From positions 62,001 to 126,000 of the forward strand of contig NZ_JAHWXQ010000006.1 in the NCBI RefSeq assembly GCF_019336435.1: a stretch of 64,000 nucleotides of DNA, read 5' to 3'. Positions 32,181 through 40,934 of the stretch are shown here, one piece after another; position 1 is the first letter of the stretch; each line of letters begins with the position of its first letter. This stretch comes from Pontibacter populi (lineage in GTDB: Bacteria; Bacteroidota; Bacteroidia; Cytophagales; Hymenobacteraceae). A model generated the notes under the pieces. It had not been told where the DNA came from. It saw only the letters and a program-made list of their open reading frames with translations, and did no database searches. The translations under genes were made by a program, and so were the position numbers.

Positions 32181-34526
32181 TCAGAAACTATAGCTCTTCC
32201 TGACTATAGTCAGGTTACTGTCGCGGCCCTGCTCCGGCACTACATGGGCTGGCCGTGGTTTACGAACAAGCTGATTTGGCAAGCCTATAGTTTGGTCGTA
32301 AAGCAACACATTAAGCTTACTGTCCTTACGCATCTTAATATCCAGCATCACTTCTTTGGAAATTGGCAAGCCATGCACACGCAAGAAGTAGAATGTTGCT
32401 GTATCAGTTTTAATGGGTTGTAAGGGCAGTGCTTCACCGTTCAGGTTGGCTTCTATAGTTTCATCCGGGTTTTGGGGCTGCAGGATTATTTCCATGTGTG
32501 CGGCTCCTGCCGGGGAGCTTAGTTTTAGCTGCAGGAAACGGTCTGCGCCAATAGGTACCTCCTGCGCCAGTTCAGCCACCGGAGCCTGCAGCTTTATAGT
32601 TTCAGCTTCGTTTTTCAGGTATTCGCGGGCAGCTATCGGATAAATTTCGAAAAGCGGCGCTGTTGTTGGGTTCGGGAAAAACTGCTGATTCCAGTCGTCG
32701 GTTTTTGTAAACGCTGATGCCCAGATGGCTTTATTTGTATCAGCATTAAGGTAATAACTCACGTGGCTGTGCAGTGGTCTTTCAGCGGTTGGTTCTTCGC
32801 CGGCCACCGCCTGCGTAATATGTACCGCGCCTGCCAGCAAAAGCAAAAGGGGCAGCAAAGGCAGAAATCTCCAGCTAAAACTACGCTCCAAAACTACCAG
32901 CAACGGTACAGCAAGCCCAAGCAGCAAGAGCAGCACAGCCACCATAGCCACAGGCAATTGCAGGGCAAAAATGACAAACAGGAGCTTAACGATCGGGAAA
33001 ACTATGCATATGGCCGGCAACAGGGCCAGCAGCATCACGATAACATACTGCCAGCAAATCTCCTCCCGTTGGTGCAGATCTTTCAGCAATACCACCAAGG
33101 TACCAGCCAGGCAGAACAGCAATGGAAACAGGAACAGGTAAGAAACCGAGGGAACTATAAATAATACTACCAGCAACACCGCAAACCAAACGAGGTAAAC
33201 ACCCAGCAGCAACGAAAACAAACATACCCACCTTAGGGCCAGCCAGGTCAGCAGCATAAACAAGCCCAGCGCTAACAGCAGGTAAGCCATAAAAAAACTA
33301 TTGCTGCCATACACGCCGTTCTGACTATGTGTATAGGGCAGTAAGCCGGTTACAAAAGCATTCAGCGGTATAAACAACCCGGCAACTATAGCCATCATCA
33401 AAAGATACAACATAAAGCTACCTGCCACTTGTAGCATCGTGAATGCTTTCCGCTTCAGCCCAACTATAAGAACTATAAGCAGCAGCACCGAGGCAAGAAC
33501 TACCCAAACTATAGTTTGCCAAGCCGGGTAATGCACCAACCAGGTTCCGATAGGGTTAAAAAATACTTTGTCTGCTGATTTGGTGTTCTCTAACGGGATA
33601 TTGCCGAAGTGGCGGGCCAGTGCAAGCATGTTGCTACCGTGGTGCTGCAGGCTGTTCCTGTCCAGGTTTTCGGGCGAGTCGGTTAGTTTATGGTAGTGCA
33701 CAAAGCCATCTACAAAAGCCGAGTTAACACCTGCGTAGTCTGCCTTCCGGAACACGGTAAAATCGGTATCGTTGGGCATTTTGCGGTACACTTCGTAAGC
33801 CAGCGAGTTAGCGATGGGATAAGGAACGGCGGCGGAAAACTGTTCTATCACCCAGCCATTTTCAGGGCTTATCTCGAAGGTCATGCTCGGGCCGCTGTTG
33901 CCCCGTGCCTCCACATTAACTATAATACCAACCTCTTTTGCCCATGGGTGCTTTAAAAAAGCTTTGGCGCCATACAAACCATACTCCTCCCCGTCCGTCA
34001 TCAAAAAGATCACATCATTCTGCAGCGGCTTTCCTATTTTAAGAGCTCTGGCAGTTTCCAGCATGGCGGCTATGCCTGCCCCATCGTCGGCAGCGCCCAG
34101 CGTATTTGGTTGCGAGTCGTAATGGGCCATCAGCAACACCGCTTTGCCCTTGCCCTGCCCTTTTAGCCGGCCAACTATATTATACACATATCCCGCCTGC
34201 GTTGCACTTACCCCATCATTTACAACTATAGCTTCCTGAACTTCGGGCTGTAAGCCCAGCTGCTGCATCTGGCTGAATAGGTAGTTGCGCACTTCAGCAT
34301 GGGCTGCGGTGCCCATGGCGTGTGGCTGTTTTGCTATTTGCTGTACATGCCCCATGGCCCGCAGTGCCGAAAAATCAGTGGCAGGCGCACTGGCCGGCAA
34401 TGCCTCCGGCGCCCGAACCAAATAAATACTGAGCAACGCAAAACCGGTAAGCGCTAACAGCAGAAATGTAGCAATGGCATAGTTACGATGGCGCATAGTA
34501 TAATGTAGAGCATGTTTAAAATTCAT
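32181..34526 (-). CDS. Membrane-bound M28-family metallopeptidase
   Basis: A 781-residue protein: one N-terminal helix, a periplasmic M28 aminopeptidase domain, then at least eight transmembrane helices and a C-terminal soluble beta-rich domain. The two-zinc ligands are recognisable: LLMAHYDSQPNTLGAADDGAG (His, Asp), FLMTDGEEYGLYGAK (Glu-Glu), NVEARGNSG and FVHYHKLTDSPENL. The layout matches ERMP1/Fxna-like membrane peptidases. Its probable role is periplasmic peptide degradation. The gene stands alone; its last codons overlap the palindrome CCTGACTATAGTCAGG. Confidence 0.88.
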   Translation of the reverse strand: MNFKHALHYTMRHRNYAIATFLLLALTGFALLSIYLVRAPEALPASAPATDFSALRAMGHVQQIAKQPHAMGTAAHAEVRNYLFSQMQQLGLQPEVQEAIVVNDGVSATQAGYVYNIVGRLKGQGKGKAVLLMAHYDSQPNTLGAADDGAGIAAMLETARALKIGKPLQNDVIFLMTDGEEYGLYGAKAFLKHPWAKEVGIIVNVEARGNSGPSMTFEISPENGWVIEQFSAAVPYPIANSLAYEVYRKMPNDTDFTVFRKADYAGVNSAFVDGFVHYHKLTDSPENLDRNSLQHHGSNMLALARHFGNIPLENTKSADKVFFNPIGTWLVHYPAWQTIVWVVLASVLLLIVLIVGLKRKAFTMLQVAGSFMLYLLMMAIVAGLFIPLNAFVTGLLPYTHSQNGVYGSNSFFMAYLLLALGLFMLLTWLALRWVCLFSLLLGVYLVWFAVLLVVLFIVPSVSYLFLFPLLFCLAGTLVVLLKDLHQREEICWQYVIVMLLALLPAICIVFPIVKLLFVIFALQLPVAMVAVLLLLLGLAVPLLVVLERSFSWRFLPLLPLLLLLAGAVHITQAVAGEEPTAERPLHSHVSYYLNADTNKAIWASAFTKTDDWNQQFFPNPTTAPLFEIYPIAAREYLKNEAETIKLQAPVAELAQEVPIGADRFLQLKLSSPAGAAHMEIILQPQNPDETIEANLNGEALPLQPIKTDTATFYFLRVHGLPISKEVMLDIKMRKDSKLNVLLYDQTIGLPNQLVRKPRPAHVVPEQGRDSNLTIVRKSYSF
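32199..32214. repeat. 16-bp perfect palindrome CCTGACTATAGTCAGG
   Basis: A symmetric extension of the ACTATAGT core, lying within the 3' end of the M28 peptidase coding sequence. It encodes Leu-Thr-Ile-Val-Arg on the minus strand. Confidence 0.6.
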
Positions 34527-34736
34527 CCTTTGCGCTGCAAACCATTCATAAAGGAACCTGACTTCATCTTTTTATCGCCACGTAGCGCTGCTATGCGGCT
34601 CAAAAAATATTTCGCCAGAACCCTTTCTGTCTGATTTTCGCATGCAAAAACGAAATTAAACATGCTCTTATCAGCAAAGTATATAGCTGTCCGAATATAA
34701 CGATAATTCAGAAAATGAGGCTGTTAGTGTAAATAA

Positions 34737-34771
34737 AAAAGGCTTCCGGCATAGCGTACCGGAAGCCTTTT
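34737..34771 (-). terminator. Terminator of terC
   Basis: Stem AAAAGGCTTCCGG / CCGGAAGCCTTTT with a 9-nt loop. It is upstream of the M28 gene region and downstream of the minus-strand terC stop. Confidence 0.88.
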
Positions 34772-34788
34772 AATACACTTGATGCGTG

Positions 34789-35574
34789 TTATTCTATAAT
34801 GGTATAGGCGTCGTCGTCTTTCAGATCGCTCTGACGAAGATGCACCGGTTCTGTTTTCTTTCGCAGTTTCATGTTCAGCATCTCTACCAGCAGCGAGAAG
34901 AACATCGCAAAATAGATGTAGCCTTTCGGTATCTCCACGTGGAAAGCTTCGGCTACCAGCATCACCCCGATCAGGAGCAGGAACGAAAGCGCCAGCATTT
35001 TTATAGTTGGGTGCTTGTTCACGAAATCGCTTACATACTTGGCAAACAGCAGCATGATAACCATCGAAATAATTACCGCTATGATCATAATCGTCACGTT
35101 ATCTACCAGGCCAACTGCTGTTAAAATAGAGTCGAAAGAGAACACGATGTCGATGAGGATGATCTGAATGAGGATTTTGCCGAGTGTGACCGACTGTTTT
35201 GCAGTGCCATGTGTCTCCTCTTCGCCTTCCAGTTTGTTATGTATCTCGGTAGTACTTTTAGCAAGCAGGAACAGACCACCAGCAAACAGAATCAGATCCC
35301 GGATCGATACGTTCAGCACATCAGCTGTAAATGGCAGATCTAACGTAAACAGAGGCTCTTTTGCCTGCACAATGTAGCTGATAAAAAGCAACAGTATCAC
35401 CCTGAATACAAGCGCCAGCATCAAACCTATCGTCCGGCCTTTAGCCTGTTGCTCTTTTGGCAGCCTGGCAACTATAATCGAGATAAACACAATGTTATCT
35501 ATACCCAGCACCACCTCCATAAAGGTTAGCGTAAGCAAACTTATCCAGGTATCCGGGTTAGCAAAAATCTCCAT
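34789..35574 (-). CDS. TerC-family integral membrane protein
   Basis: A 261-residue membrane protein with about seven helices. Conserved acidic motifs are in MEVVLGIDNIVFISI near the N-terminus and IDIVFSFDSILTAVGL near residue 130. TerC proteins are linked to metal (manganese) export and tellurite resistance and help metalate exoenzymes at the membrane. The downstream cytosolic tail is short and ends SDLKDDDAYTIIE. No other ter gene is present, so tellurite resistance should not be inferred. Confidence 0.88.
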   Translation of the reverse strand: MEIFANPDTWISLLTLTFMEVVLGIDNIVFISIIVARLPKEQQAKGRTIGLMLALVFRVILLLFISYIVQAKEPLFTLDLPFTADVLNVSIRDLILFAGGLFLLAKSTTEIHNKLEGEEETHGTAKQSVTLGKILIQIILIDIVFSFDSILTAVGLVDNVTIMIIAVIISMVIMLLFAKYVSDFVNKHPTIKMLALSFLLLIGVMLVAEAFHVEIPKGYIYFAMFFSLLVEMLNMKLRKKTEPVHLRQSDLKDDDAYTIIE

Positions 35575-35701
35575 ATAGCAAATGGCTGATGATTAAATTG
35601 TTGAATAGTTGAAGGCCGGATAGTTGAATTGTTAGCTGTTGCGTGTTTCCTCGTTGGCAACTTCCCCAACAATCAGCAATTCAACATGCAGCAATTACGT
35701 T

Positions 35702-36199
35702 TTAGCTTTTCATGTTCACAAACTGCAAGGGCATCCCGATCTCTTCGGAATTCCCGCGCAGCACAGCTATTATCTGCTGCAGGTCGTCTATTTTCTTGCC
35801 GGTTACGCGTATCGTTTCGTCCATTATCGCCGCCGACACTTTCACTTTGCTGTCTTTTATCAACTTCATTATTTTTTTAGACGACTCCTTATCGATACCG
35901 GCTTTTACTTTGATATCTTTTTTGACCATGGCGCCGCTCTGGTAAGCTTCCTTCGAGAAATCAAGGGCAGTTGCATCCAGTCCCTGCTTCACCATCTTGC
36001 TCATCAGCACATCTTCGGCATGCTGCACGCGCATGTCGTTCTCCATCACAATCTTCACCTCGCTAGCCTTTTTATCGTATTCCAGGCTGCCTTTCGTGTC
36101 CCTGAAATCGTATCGGTTCATGATCTCTTTGCGGGCCACATTTACGGCGTTATCCATAACCTGCGGATCTACTTTGCTTACAATATCAAAAGATGCCAT
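35702..36199 (-). CDS. YajQ-family nucleotide-binding protein
   Basis: A 165-residue two-domain protein of the UPF0234/YajQ family. The N-terminus MASFDIVSKVDPQVMDNAVN and the motifs NRYDFRDTKGSLEY and DSKVKVSAAIMDETIRVTGKKIDDLQ are diagnostic. Members bind nucleotides or RNA, and some bind cyclic di-GMP; whether this one does is unknown. It has its own promoter (TAACTTTG) about 53 bp upstream. Confidence 0.93.
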   Translation of the reverse strand: MASFDIVSKVDPQVMDNAVNVARKEIMNRYDFRDTKGSLEYDKKASEVKIVMENDMRVQHAEDVLMSKMVKQGLDATALDFSKEAYQSGAMVKKDIKVKAGIDKESSKKIMKLIKDSKVKVSAAIMDETIRVTGKKIDDLQQIIAVLRGNSEEIGMPLQFVNMKS

Positions 36200-36251
36200 A
36201 GTTCTTCTTGTGCTTTATACTTTAAAAGTTGATTTACCTGAAATGAACTAA

Positions 36252-36259
36252 CAAAGTTA
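36252..36259 (-). promoter_or_regulatory. -7 box of the yajQ-like gene
   Basis: TAACTTTG on the minus strand, an exact TAnnTTTG match, about 53 bp before the start codon. Confidence 0.5.
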
Positions 36260-36394
36260 TTCCTAAATACTGAATTGTTATATTGCCGCATCACGATATT
36301 TACGTATTTGCAGAAAGGCTGCCCTGTAGTTGAAGGAAAGAACCAGTATAAGAATGGTCAACTATAGTTTCATCAGAGAAGTAAAGTTTACTTT

Positions 36395-36471
36395 GGGCGT
36401 GTCGGCAGGCCGTCGGGCTTTCGCCTGTACTCCTCGCTACCGCTGCGGGGTGCCGGCTCTATCCCTCACGC
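36395..36471 (+). repeat. GC-rich dispersed repeat, copy 1
   Basis: Begins GGGCGTGTCGGCAGGCC, contains CCGTCGGGCTTTCG and CTCGCT, and ends ATCCCTCACGC. A related sequence occurs in inverted orientation at 61610-61701. Base composition is more GC-rich than the flanking spacer, and it lies directly before the GNAT gene. Confidence 0.7.
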
Positions 36472-36510
36472 AAAAAGCCATCGTTTTATAAAAACAGTAA
36501 TTACTAAACC

Positions 36511-36942
36511 ATGCATATAACAGAGCCATCTACTCCAGAGCAATTCCAGCATTACTACCGCCTGCGTTACCAGACCCTGCGCCAGCCATGGGGCCAACCC
36601 GAAGGCAGCGAACGCGCTCCCGACGATGATACTGCCATACATGCCATGCTGGTTAACGATGCCGGCGAAACTGTAGGCGTATGCCGCATGCACCTGCAAA
36701 CCCCACACGAGGCACAATTACGTTTTATGGGCATACACCCCGGTTACCAGGGAAAAGGATTAGGAAAGCTGCTGCTGGATTACCTCGAAGACAAAGCCCG
36801 AAGCATGGGAGCCCAGACTATAGTGTTACAGTCCCGCGAAAAAGCAGTTAGTTTTTATGAACGCAACGACTACCATGTAACTGAAAAAACCCACCTGCTT
36901 TTTGGCAGCATCCAGCATTATAAAATGGAGAAGCAACTATAG
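36511..36942 (+). CDS. GNAT-family N-acetyltransferase
   Basis: A 143-residue acetyltransferase. The acetyl-CoA-binding signature is MGIHPGYQGKGLGKLLLDYLE (Q/RxxGxG/A), followed by AQTIVLQSREKAVSFYERNDY, the usual C-terminal half. The N-terminus (LRYQTLRQPWGQP) is reminiscent of the ElaA-type subgroup. The substrate is unknown. The stop codon TAG falls inside an exact AACTATAGTT. Confidence 0.88.
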   Translation: MHITEPSTPEQFQHYYRLRYQTLRQPWGQPEGSERAPDDDTAIHAMLVNDAGETVGVCRMHLQTPHEAQLRFMGIHPGYQGKGLGKLLLDYLEDKARSMGAQTIVLQSREKAVSFYERNDYHVTEKTHLLFGSIQHYKMEKQL

Positions 36943-37022
36943 TTTCTCCCTATCTTTTAGACGTAAGGAAGAGTTTGGATACTATAGAATATGTTTTGTC
37001 ATCCCAAATAAAGCCGAGGGAT

Positions 37023-37625
37023 CTTATATGTCTTATAGTTCCTCTTTTGTCATTTCGAGTATAGCGAGAAATCTATCTCAGCCTATTGTTCACTACTCTA
37101 CAATCTAAACCAAGCCCTTTCCTTCATAGCTACTTTCAATCCTGGGAGCTTTACTCATCTACAGTTTCAATCTGGCTTTAGTGCCCTCACGGCCGGGAGG
37201 CCTCGTCTTTGGGTATCGCGCGGTGTACATTTGCTTTGCTCCTAACGTCGCAATGCCTGACGGCACCAGAAATCTACAAGGCGCTCAACCCAAAGGCTGA
37301 GAAGTTTCTCATAGCTATAGTTTGTCTATAGTTTGAACCTGCTCGCTCCGAGATTGATCGAGGCTATAATTCCGAAGGGACAGGTGAACCTGTCCTGTTC
37401 GTGGACTATAACTATGTAGATTCAGATTTCTCCTTTCGTCGAAATGACAGCTTGGAAAGGAAGTAGCAGAAAGTCCCCCTTTGAAGGGGGCAGGGAGGAT
37501 GACAAACAGTAACTATAGAATGAATACCACAAACCATTGCAATGACAGAATTGTCCCCTTGAGGGGACTATAGGGGTGTTAAAGCGTCAACTATAGAACG
37601 ACACCTCAAACTATAGCAAAAGCCT
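37023..37625. repeat. Dispersed ~620-bp non-coding repeat, copy B
   Basis: Second copy of the element at 15007-15632, same orientation. The inverted arms are TGTCATTTC...GAGAAATCT (37048-37074) and AGATTTCTC...GAAATGACA (37424-37449), enclosing about 350 bp. The internal hairpin reads GGACAGGTGAACCTGTCC, so the stem is retained while the loop changes by one base relative to copy A. The GNAT-to-GDYXXLXY spacer (36943-37723) holds nothing else, apart from half-sites and one exact AACTATAGTT at 37710. Confidence 0.85.
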
Positions 37626-37723
37626 AAAAAGCTCCCCGCCTTATACTATTGAATACGCAAGTTTGAAGGTAGCTAGCATAGCTCCGAAGGATGATTAAGC
37701 AACAACTATAACTATAGTTTAAA

Positions 37724-38230
37724 TTACTCTCCCGCTCGCTTTGGCTTTAGTAACTGCCGGTTCTTATCATAAAGGCCTACCAAAATGCTGTTGCCTTCTC
37801 CTTCTACACGCAGGCCGCCATATTCTGCAGCTTCAAAAGTTTTAGCCTGACCTTCTTCAAAAAAGTAGGATTCTGCGCCAAGGTTAAGTGCCCAGTTACC
37901 TTTGTTGTATTTCAGCAGCAGTTCGCCATCGTGCAGCGGTTCTTTTTCGGGTTGATAGCGTACCAGCTGCGCTACCTGCTGCGCATCGAGTTTCACGATG
38001 GCATAACCCCTGCTCTTGAGTTTGTCCAGGTTTGGAGTCTGGCTGATGGCGTAGCTCAGGCGCATGTAATCGCCCTGCATAAGCGAGCGCGGGTCTACGG
38101 GTGCCAGTTTAAGCAATACCAGCTTACCGTTTTCCAGGGTATCTTCTTTCTGTACCACCGACCAGCTAAAAAGTGCCAGTACCAACACCAGGTTTACCAG
38201 CACAACTATAGTTTTCAGGTTATTTTGCAT
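37724..38230 (-). CDS. GDYXXLXY-domain membrane-anchored protein
   Basis: A 168-residue protein with one N-terminal helix (TIVVLVNLVLVLALFSWSVV) and the defining motif DPRSLMQGDYMRLSY. The rest is a periplasmic beta-rich domain. Proteins of this family are encoded with DUF2157 and DUF4401 membrane proteins, as here. Its start overlaps the end of the DUF4401 gene by 11 bp. Function unknown; a three-component membrane complex is suggested by conserved linkage. Confidence 0.88.
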   Translation of the reverse strand: MQNNLKTIVVLVNLVLVLALFSWSVVQKEDTLENGKLVLLKLAPVDPRSLMQGDYMRLSYAISQTPNLDKLKSRGYAIVKLDAQQVAQLVRYQPEKEPLHDGELLLKYNKGNWALNLGAESYFFEEGQAKTFEAAEYGGLRVEGEGNSILVGLYDKNRQLLKPKRAGE

Positions 38231-39296
38231 GGCTGCTGATGTAACGGTTCAGTAAGTATAGGCCACCTAAAAACAGGCAGCCGGTAAGCACCAGAATACC
38301 TGATTTTGCCAGCAGCGTGAGGTGTAAATTATAGTAATACAAAATGATAAAGTAGCCCAGCGCCAGCAAACCAACTATAAAACTAATCCGGTGCCCGATG
38401 TAAAAGCTAGACAACACGATAAGCAAAGCCCCGGCAATGCTGGGTGTACCTATAGTTGGCGCTAACATAATCAGGCAGCAGGCATAAACTATAGTTTGGG
38501 TTTTATAATCAGTAACAGCGTTTTCCTGCATTATGCGGCGTAACACAAACAATAAAGCAACTGCTAACAGTATAGTTGAAATCCAAACGTGATTAATTCT
38601 GTCTGCATCAAATTCCTGGTGTGATAAAAGGATAAGTACGCCAACCAGCGAGAAAACTAACCCCATGCGCACGGGACCATAAAGTTTGTTCAGTTTCGGG
38701 CTTTGTGAGATGAGTTTTGCCTCTAATAAGCTCAAATAAGTAAGTGTTGCCGCGGATAAACCTACAAACACATGCAGCAGATCCGGAAGATTAAAAATGT
38801 ATGGCAGGCTCATTAAACTGCCATTCAGTACCAGCACCGATAAAAAAACCAGCACCGTACCTTCCGACACAAGTATAAAAACAGCCGCTATAGCTGCCAG
38901 GGTTAAAGCCAGTGTTGTATCATTGCTCAGTTCACTAACTCCCATCCCGAAAAGCAGGTAACCGGTAATGTTCAGTGATACACTTACAGAACTCAGCAAG
39001 AGGTCGTCGCGCAGGCGGTTTAATATTTCGGAGCCAACTATAAAAGCTACGCCAAACACCAGCATCGCTACATTAGAGTTATAAAGCCCGGTAGTAAACA
39101 GGAAGCCCATAAAAAAAAGCGTAGCCAGGAATCCCCCGAAAATGGTAAGCAGCTTTATGGGCAGGTTAGTGTAAAGCGATGAGCTGAAATGCGCCTCGGA
39201 TTCAATTTTAGCAGCATCAAACGCGAAGCTATCGCCCTCCTGCTGTGCTATAGTTTGCAGCACGCGCTGCAGTTTATCGTTACTGAACTGTGCCAT
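38220..39296 (-). CDS. DUF4401-domain multispanning membrane protein
   Basis: A 358-residue protein with a short cytosolic N-terminus followed by about ten hydrophobic segments (LLTIFGGFLATLFFMGFLF, MLVFGVAFIVGSEIL, FIVGLLALGYFIILYYY). Position and sequence fit DUF4401, the usual partner of DUF2157. It starts one base after the DUF2157 stop and overlaps the GDYXXLXY gene, so the three are translationally coupled. Function unknown. Confidence 0.85.
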   Translation of the reverse strand: MAQFSNDKLQRVLQTIAQQEGDSFAFDAAKIESEAHFSSSLYTNLPIKLLTIFGGFLATLFFMGFLFTTGLYNSNVAMLVFGVAFIVGSEILNRLRDDLLLSSVSVSLNITGYLLFGMGVSELSNDTTLALTLAAIAAVFILVSEGTVLVFLSVLVLNGSLMSLPYIFNLPDLLHVFVGLSAATLTYLSLLEAKLISQSPKLNKLYGPVRMGLVFSLVGVLILLSHQEFDADRINHVWISTILLAVALLFVLRRIMQENAVTDYKTQTIVYACCLIMLAPTIGTPSIAGALLIVLSSFYIGHRISFIVGLLALGYFIILYYYNLHLTLLAKSGILVLTGCLFLGGLYLLNRYISSHAK

Positions 39297-39297
39297 G

Positions 39298-40248
39298 CTA
39301 CTTGCGGTTAATTTGAATGATGTTACGAATAAGCAGCGTGATGCTTCCGATCACAAACAGGCAGGCGAACAAGAACACGCCAACCGGATCAGACCCAGCC
39401 AGGCGTACAATGCCTGCAGCCACAACTATAATCAAACTGAAAGGAATAACGCTGAGGTAAAACAGGTCTCTGGTGCGGAGCCCGTGCCAGATGCCAGCCG
39501 AATAAGTAATTGCCGCCAGTATAAAACACAGTCCATAATCCACCCTGAAATTATCGTATATCGCCACAACCATGCTCATCGTCAGGGGCACAACAGCCGC
39601 CAGCGCCATCACCCTCGGAAACCGTTTGTGCGAACTCCGGATTATATTGCGCGCATGCAGCACTTCCCAAACTATAGCCGCTGCCGCATTTATCCCGAAA
39701 AGTATATTCACGACATAGTTGAACGGCATGTTGGTAGCTACCTGGTTAATGTAGAGTATAAACGTGGTGTTGATAAGCACTAACAATATAAGCCACAAGG
39801 GCTGGAATCGTGAAACCACTACCCAAAGCACCACACTCATCGTCCAGCCCAGGAAGAAGTCGTAGGCGTTGGCTCCGGTCTGGTAAATCTGTCCGAACAC
39901 GGCAAATAGTACCCCGGTTAACATAACACTGGCCGTGAGTAGCACATTTTTCACCTCTTTGCTCCGGTTGCTGAACACGGCTGCCAACGTAACTATAAGC
40001 AGCAGAAACTCCAGTAAACCCAGCTTGAAGAATTTGTGCATATCGGCCCAGTTATAGGCGAAAAAGAATACGACACCGGCAACTATAAAACTCCCGCCAA
40101 GCCCCAGCAAAAACAGCTGCAGGAACTTTATCCAGTCTTCGGTACCGGTATATACTTTTTCTTTCCGGAGCCAGTGGGCTATGCTTTCTCCACGCCAGTT
40201 ACTGTGCCGGGCAATGGTATAAATAAGATCACGGGTAATTTTCTGCAT
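39298..40248 (-). CDS. DUF2157-domain membrane protein
   Basis: A 316-residue protein with the DUF2157-type N-terminus (ITRDLIYTIARHSNWRGESIAHWLRKEKVY) followed by about eight to nine transmembrane helices, including LGGSFIVAGVVFFFAYNWADM. It is the first gene of the DUF2157-DUF4401-GDYXXLXY operon. A small CTATACTATAGTAAT segment lies just upstream. Function unknown. Confidence 0.87.
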   Translation of the reverse strand: MQKITRDLIYTIARHSNWRGESIAHWLRKEKVYTGTEDWIKFLQLFLLGLGGSFIVAGVVFFFAYNWADMHKFFKLGLLEFLLLIVTLAAVFSNRSKEVKNVLLTASVMLTGVLFAVFGQIYQTGANAYDFFLGWTMSVVLWVVVSRFQPLWLILLVLINTTFILYINQVATNMPFNYVVNILFGINAAAAIVWEVLHARNIIRSSHKRFPRVMALAAVVPLTMSMVVAIYDNFRVDYGLCFILAAITYSAGIWHGLRTRDLFYLSVIPFSLIIVVAAGIVRLAGSDPVGVFLFACLFVIGSITLLIRNIIQINRK

Positions 40249-40306
40249 CTATTTAAATAGCTATACTATAGTAATTTACGAAATCAACTATAACGGATCA
40301 ATATGC

Positions 40307-40933
40307 TTACTTCTGAAGTTTTTGCAGCACTTTGGTAAGCCGCCTGTGCTTGGCATCCTGTGTTACTTCAGGTAATCTTTCAGAAAGGATGCGGACCATT
40401 TCCAGTCTATAGTTGGGTGCAACTATAGTTGCGGTATTTTCGGCATAGGTTGGCAGTTGGTTTACAGGCGCATCTTTCAATTGGTCCAATAGCAGTGCAA
40501 TACAATCGTCGGTGTAAGCGGGTATGGCTGCAAGTATGGTCAGTATTTTAACAGTGTGGTCCTTGGTGATAACCGAGCCTTTGGCAGCTGCATCCAGTAT
40601 TGCGCTTAAATTGTTGTAAAGTATAGTTGGCGCCACCGGGGCAAGGGCGCTTAAAGCAGCCATCGCGCCCCACACCATGCGGTTGTTATTGTGCTGCAGC
40701 AACCCTACCAGTTCCGAAGTATAAGGCACCACCAGCTCCGGGCTCAGTTTGCCTGTCTCTTCCAGCACTTTTATGGCATCGCTCTGTATGTTTTTATCTT
40801 TGTGCTGCAGCAGGGAGACCAGTTCCGTTACAGCTGCGGCATTGTTGGCTTCGGCTATAGTTCGGGCCAGTTGTTTGTTCGGCTCTTCGTCGCGGCGGTT
40901 CAGGCTGGTGGCCAGTTTATCAATTACAGGCAT
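40307..40933 (-). CDS. HEAT-repeat protein
   Basis: A 208-residue alpha-helical protein with HEAT-like repeats (VTELVSLLQHKDKNIQSDAIKVLEE, YTSELVGLLQHNNNRMVWGAMAALSAL). No signal peptide is present, so it is cytosolic. It begins one base after the CPBP protease stop, so it is co-translated with that gene. HEAT proteins usually act as protein-protein scaffolds; the partner could be the C-terminal domain of the protease. Confidence 0.75.
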   Translation of the reverse strand: MPVIDKLATSLNRRDEEPNKQLARTIAEANNAAAVTELVSLLQHKDKNIQSDAIKVLEETGKLSPELVVPYTSELVGLLQHNNNRMVWGAMAALSALAPVAPTILYNNLSAILDAAAKGSVITKDHTVKILTILAAIPAYTDDCIALLLDQLKDAPVNQLPTYAENTATIVAPNYRLEMVRILSERLPEVTQDAKHRRLTKVLQKLQK

Positions 40934-40934
40934 C

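Noticed and set aside
34789..35574. Tellurite-resistance function for the TerC protein
   Set aside because: No other ter genes are nearby; TerC proteins are common in bacteria without tellurite resistance.
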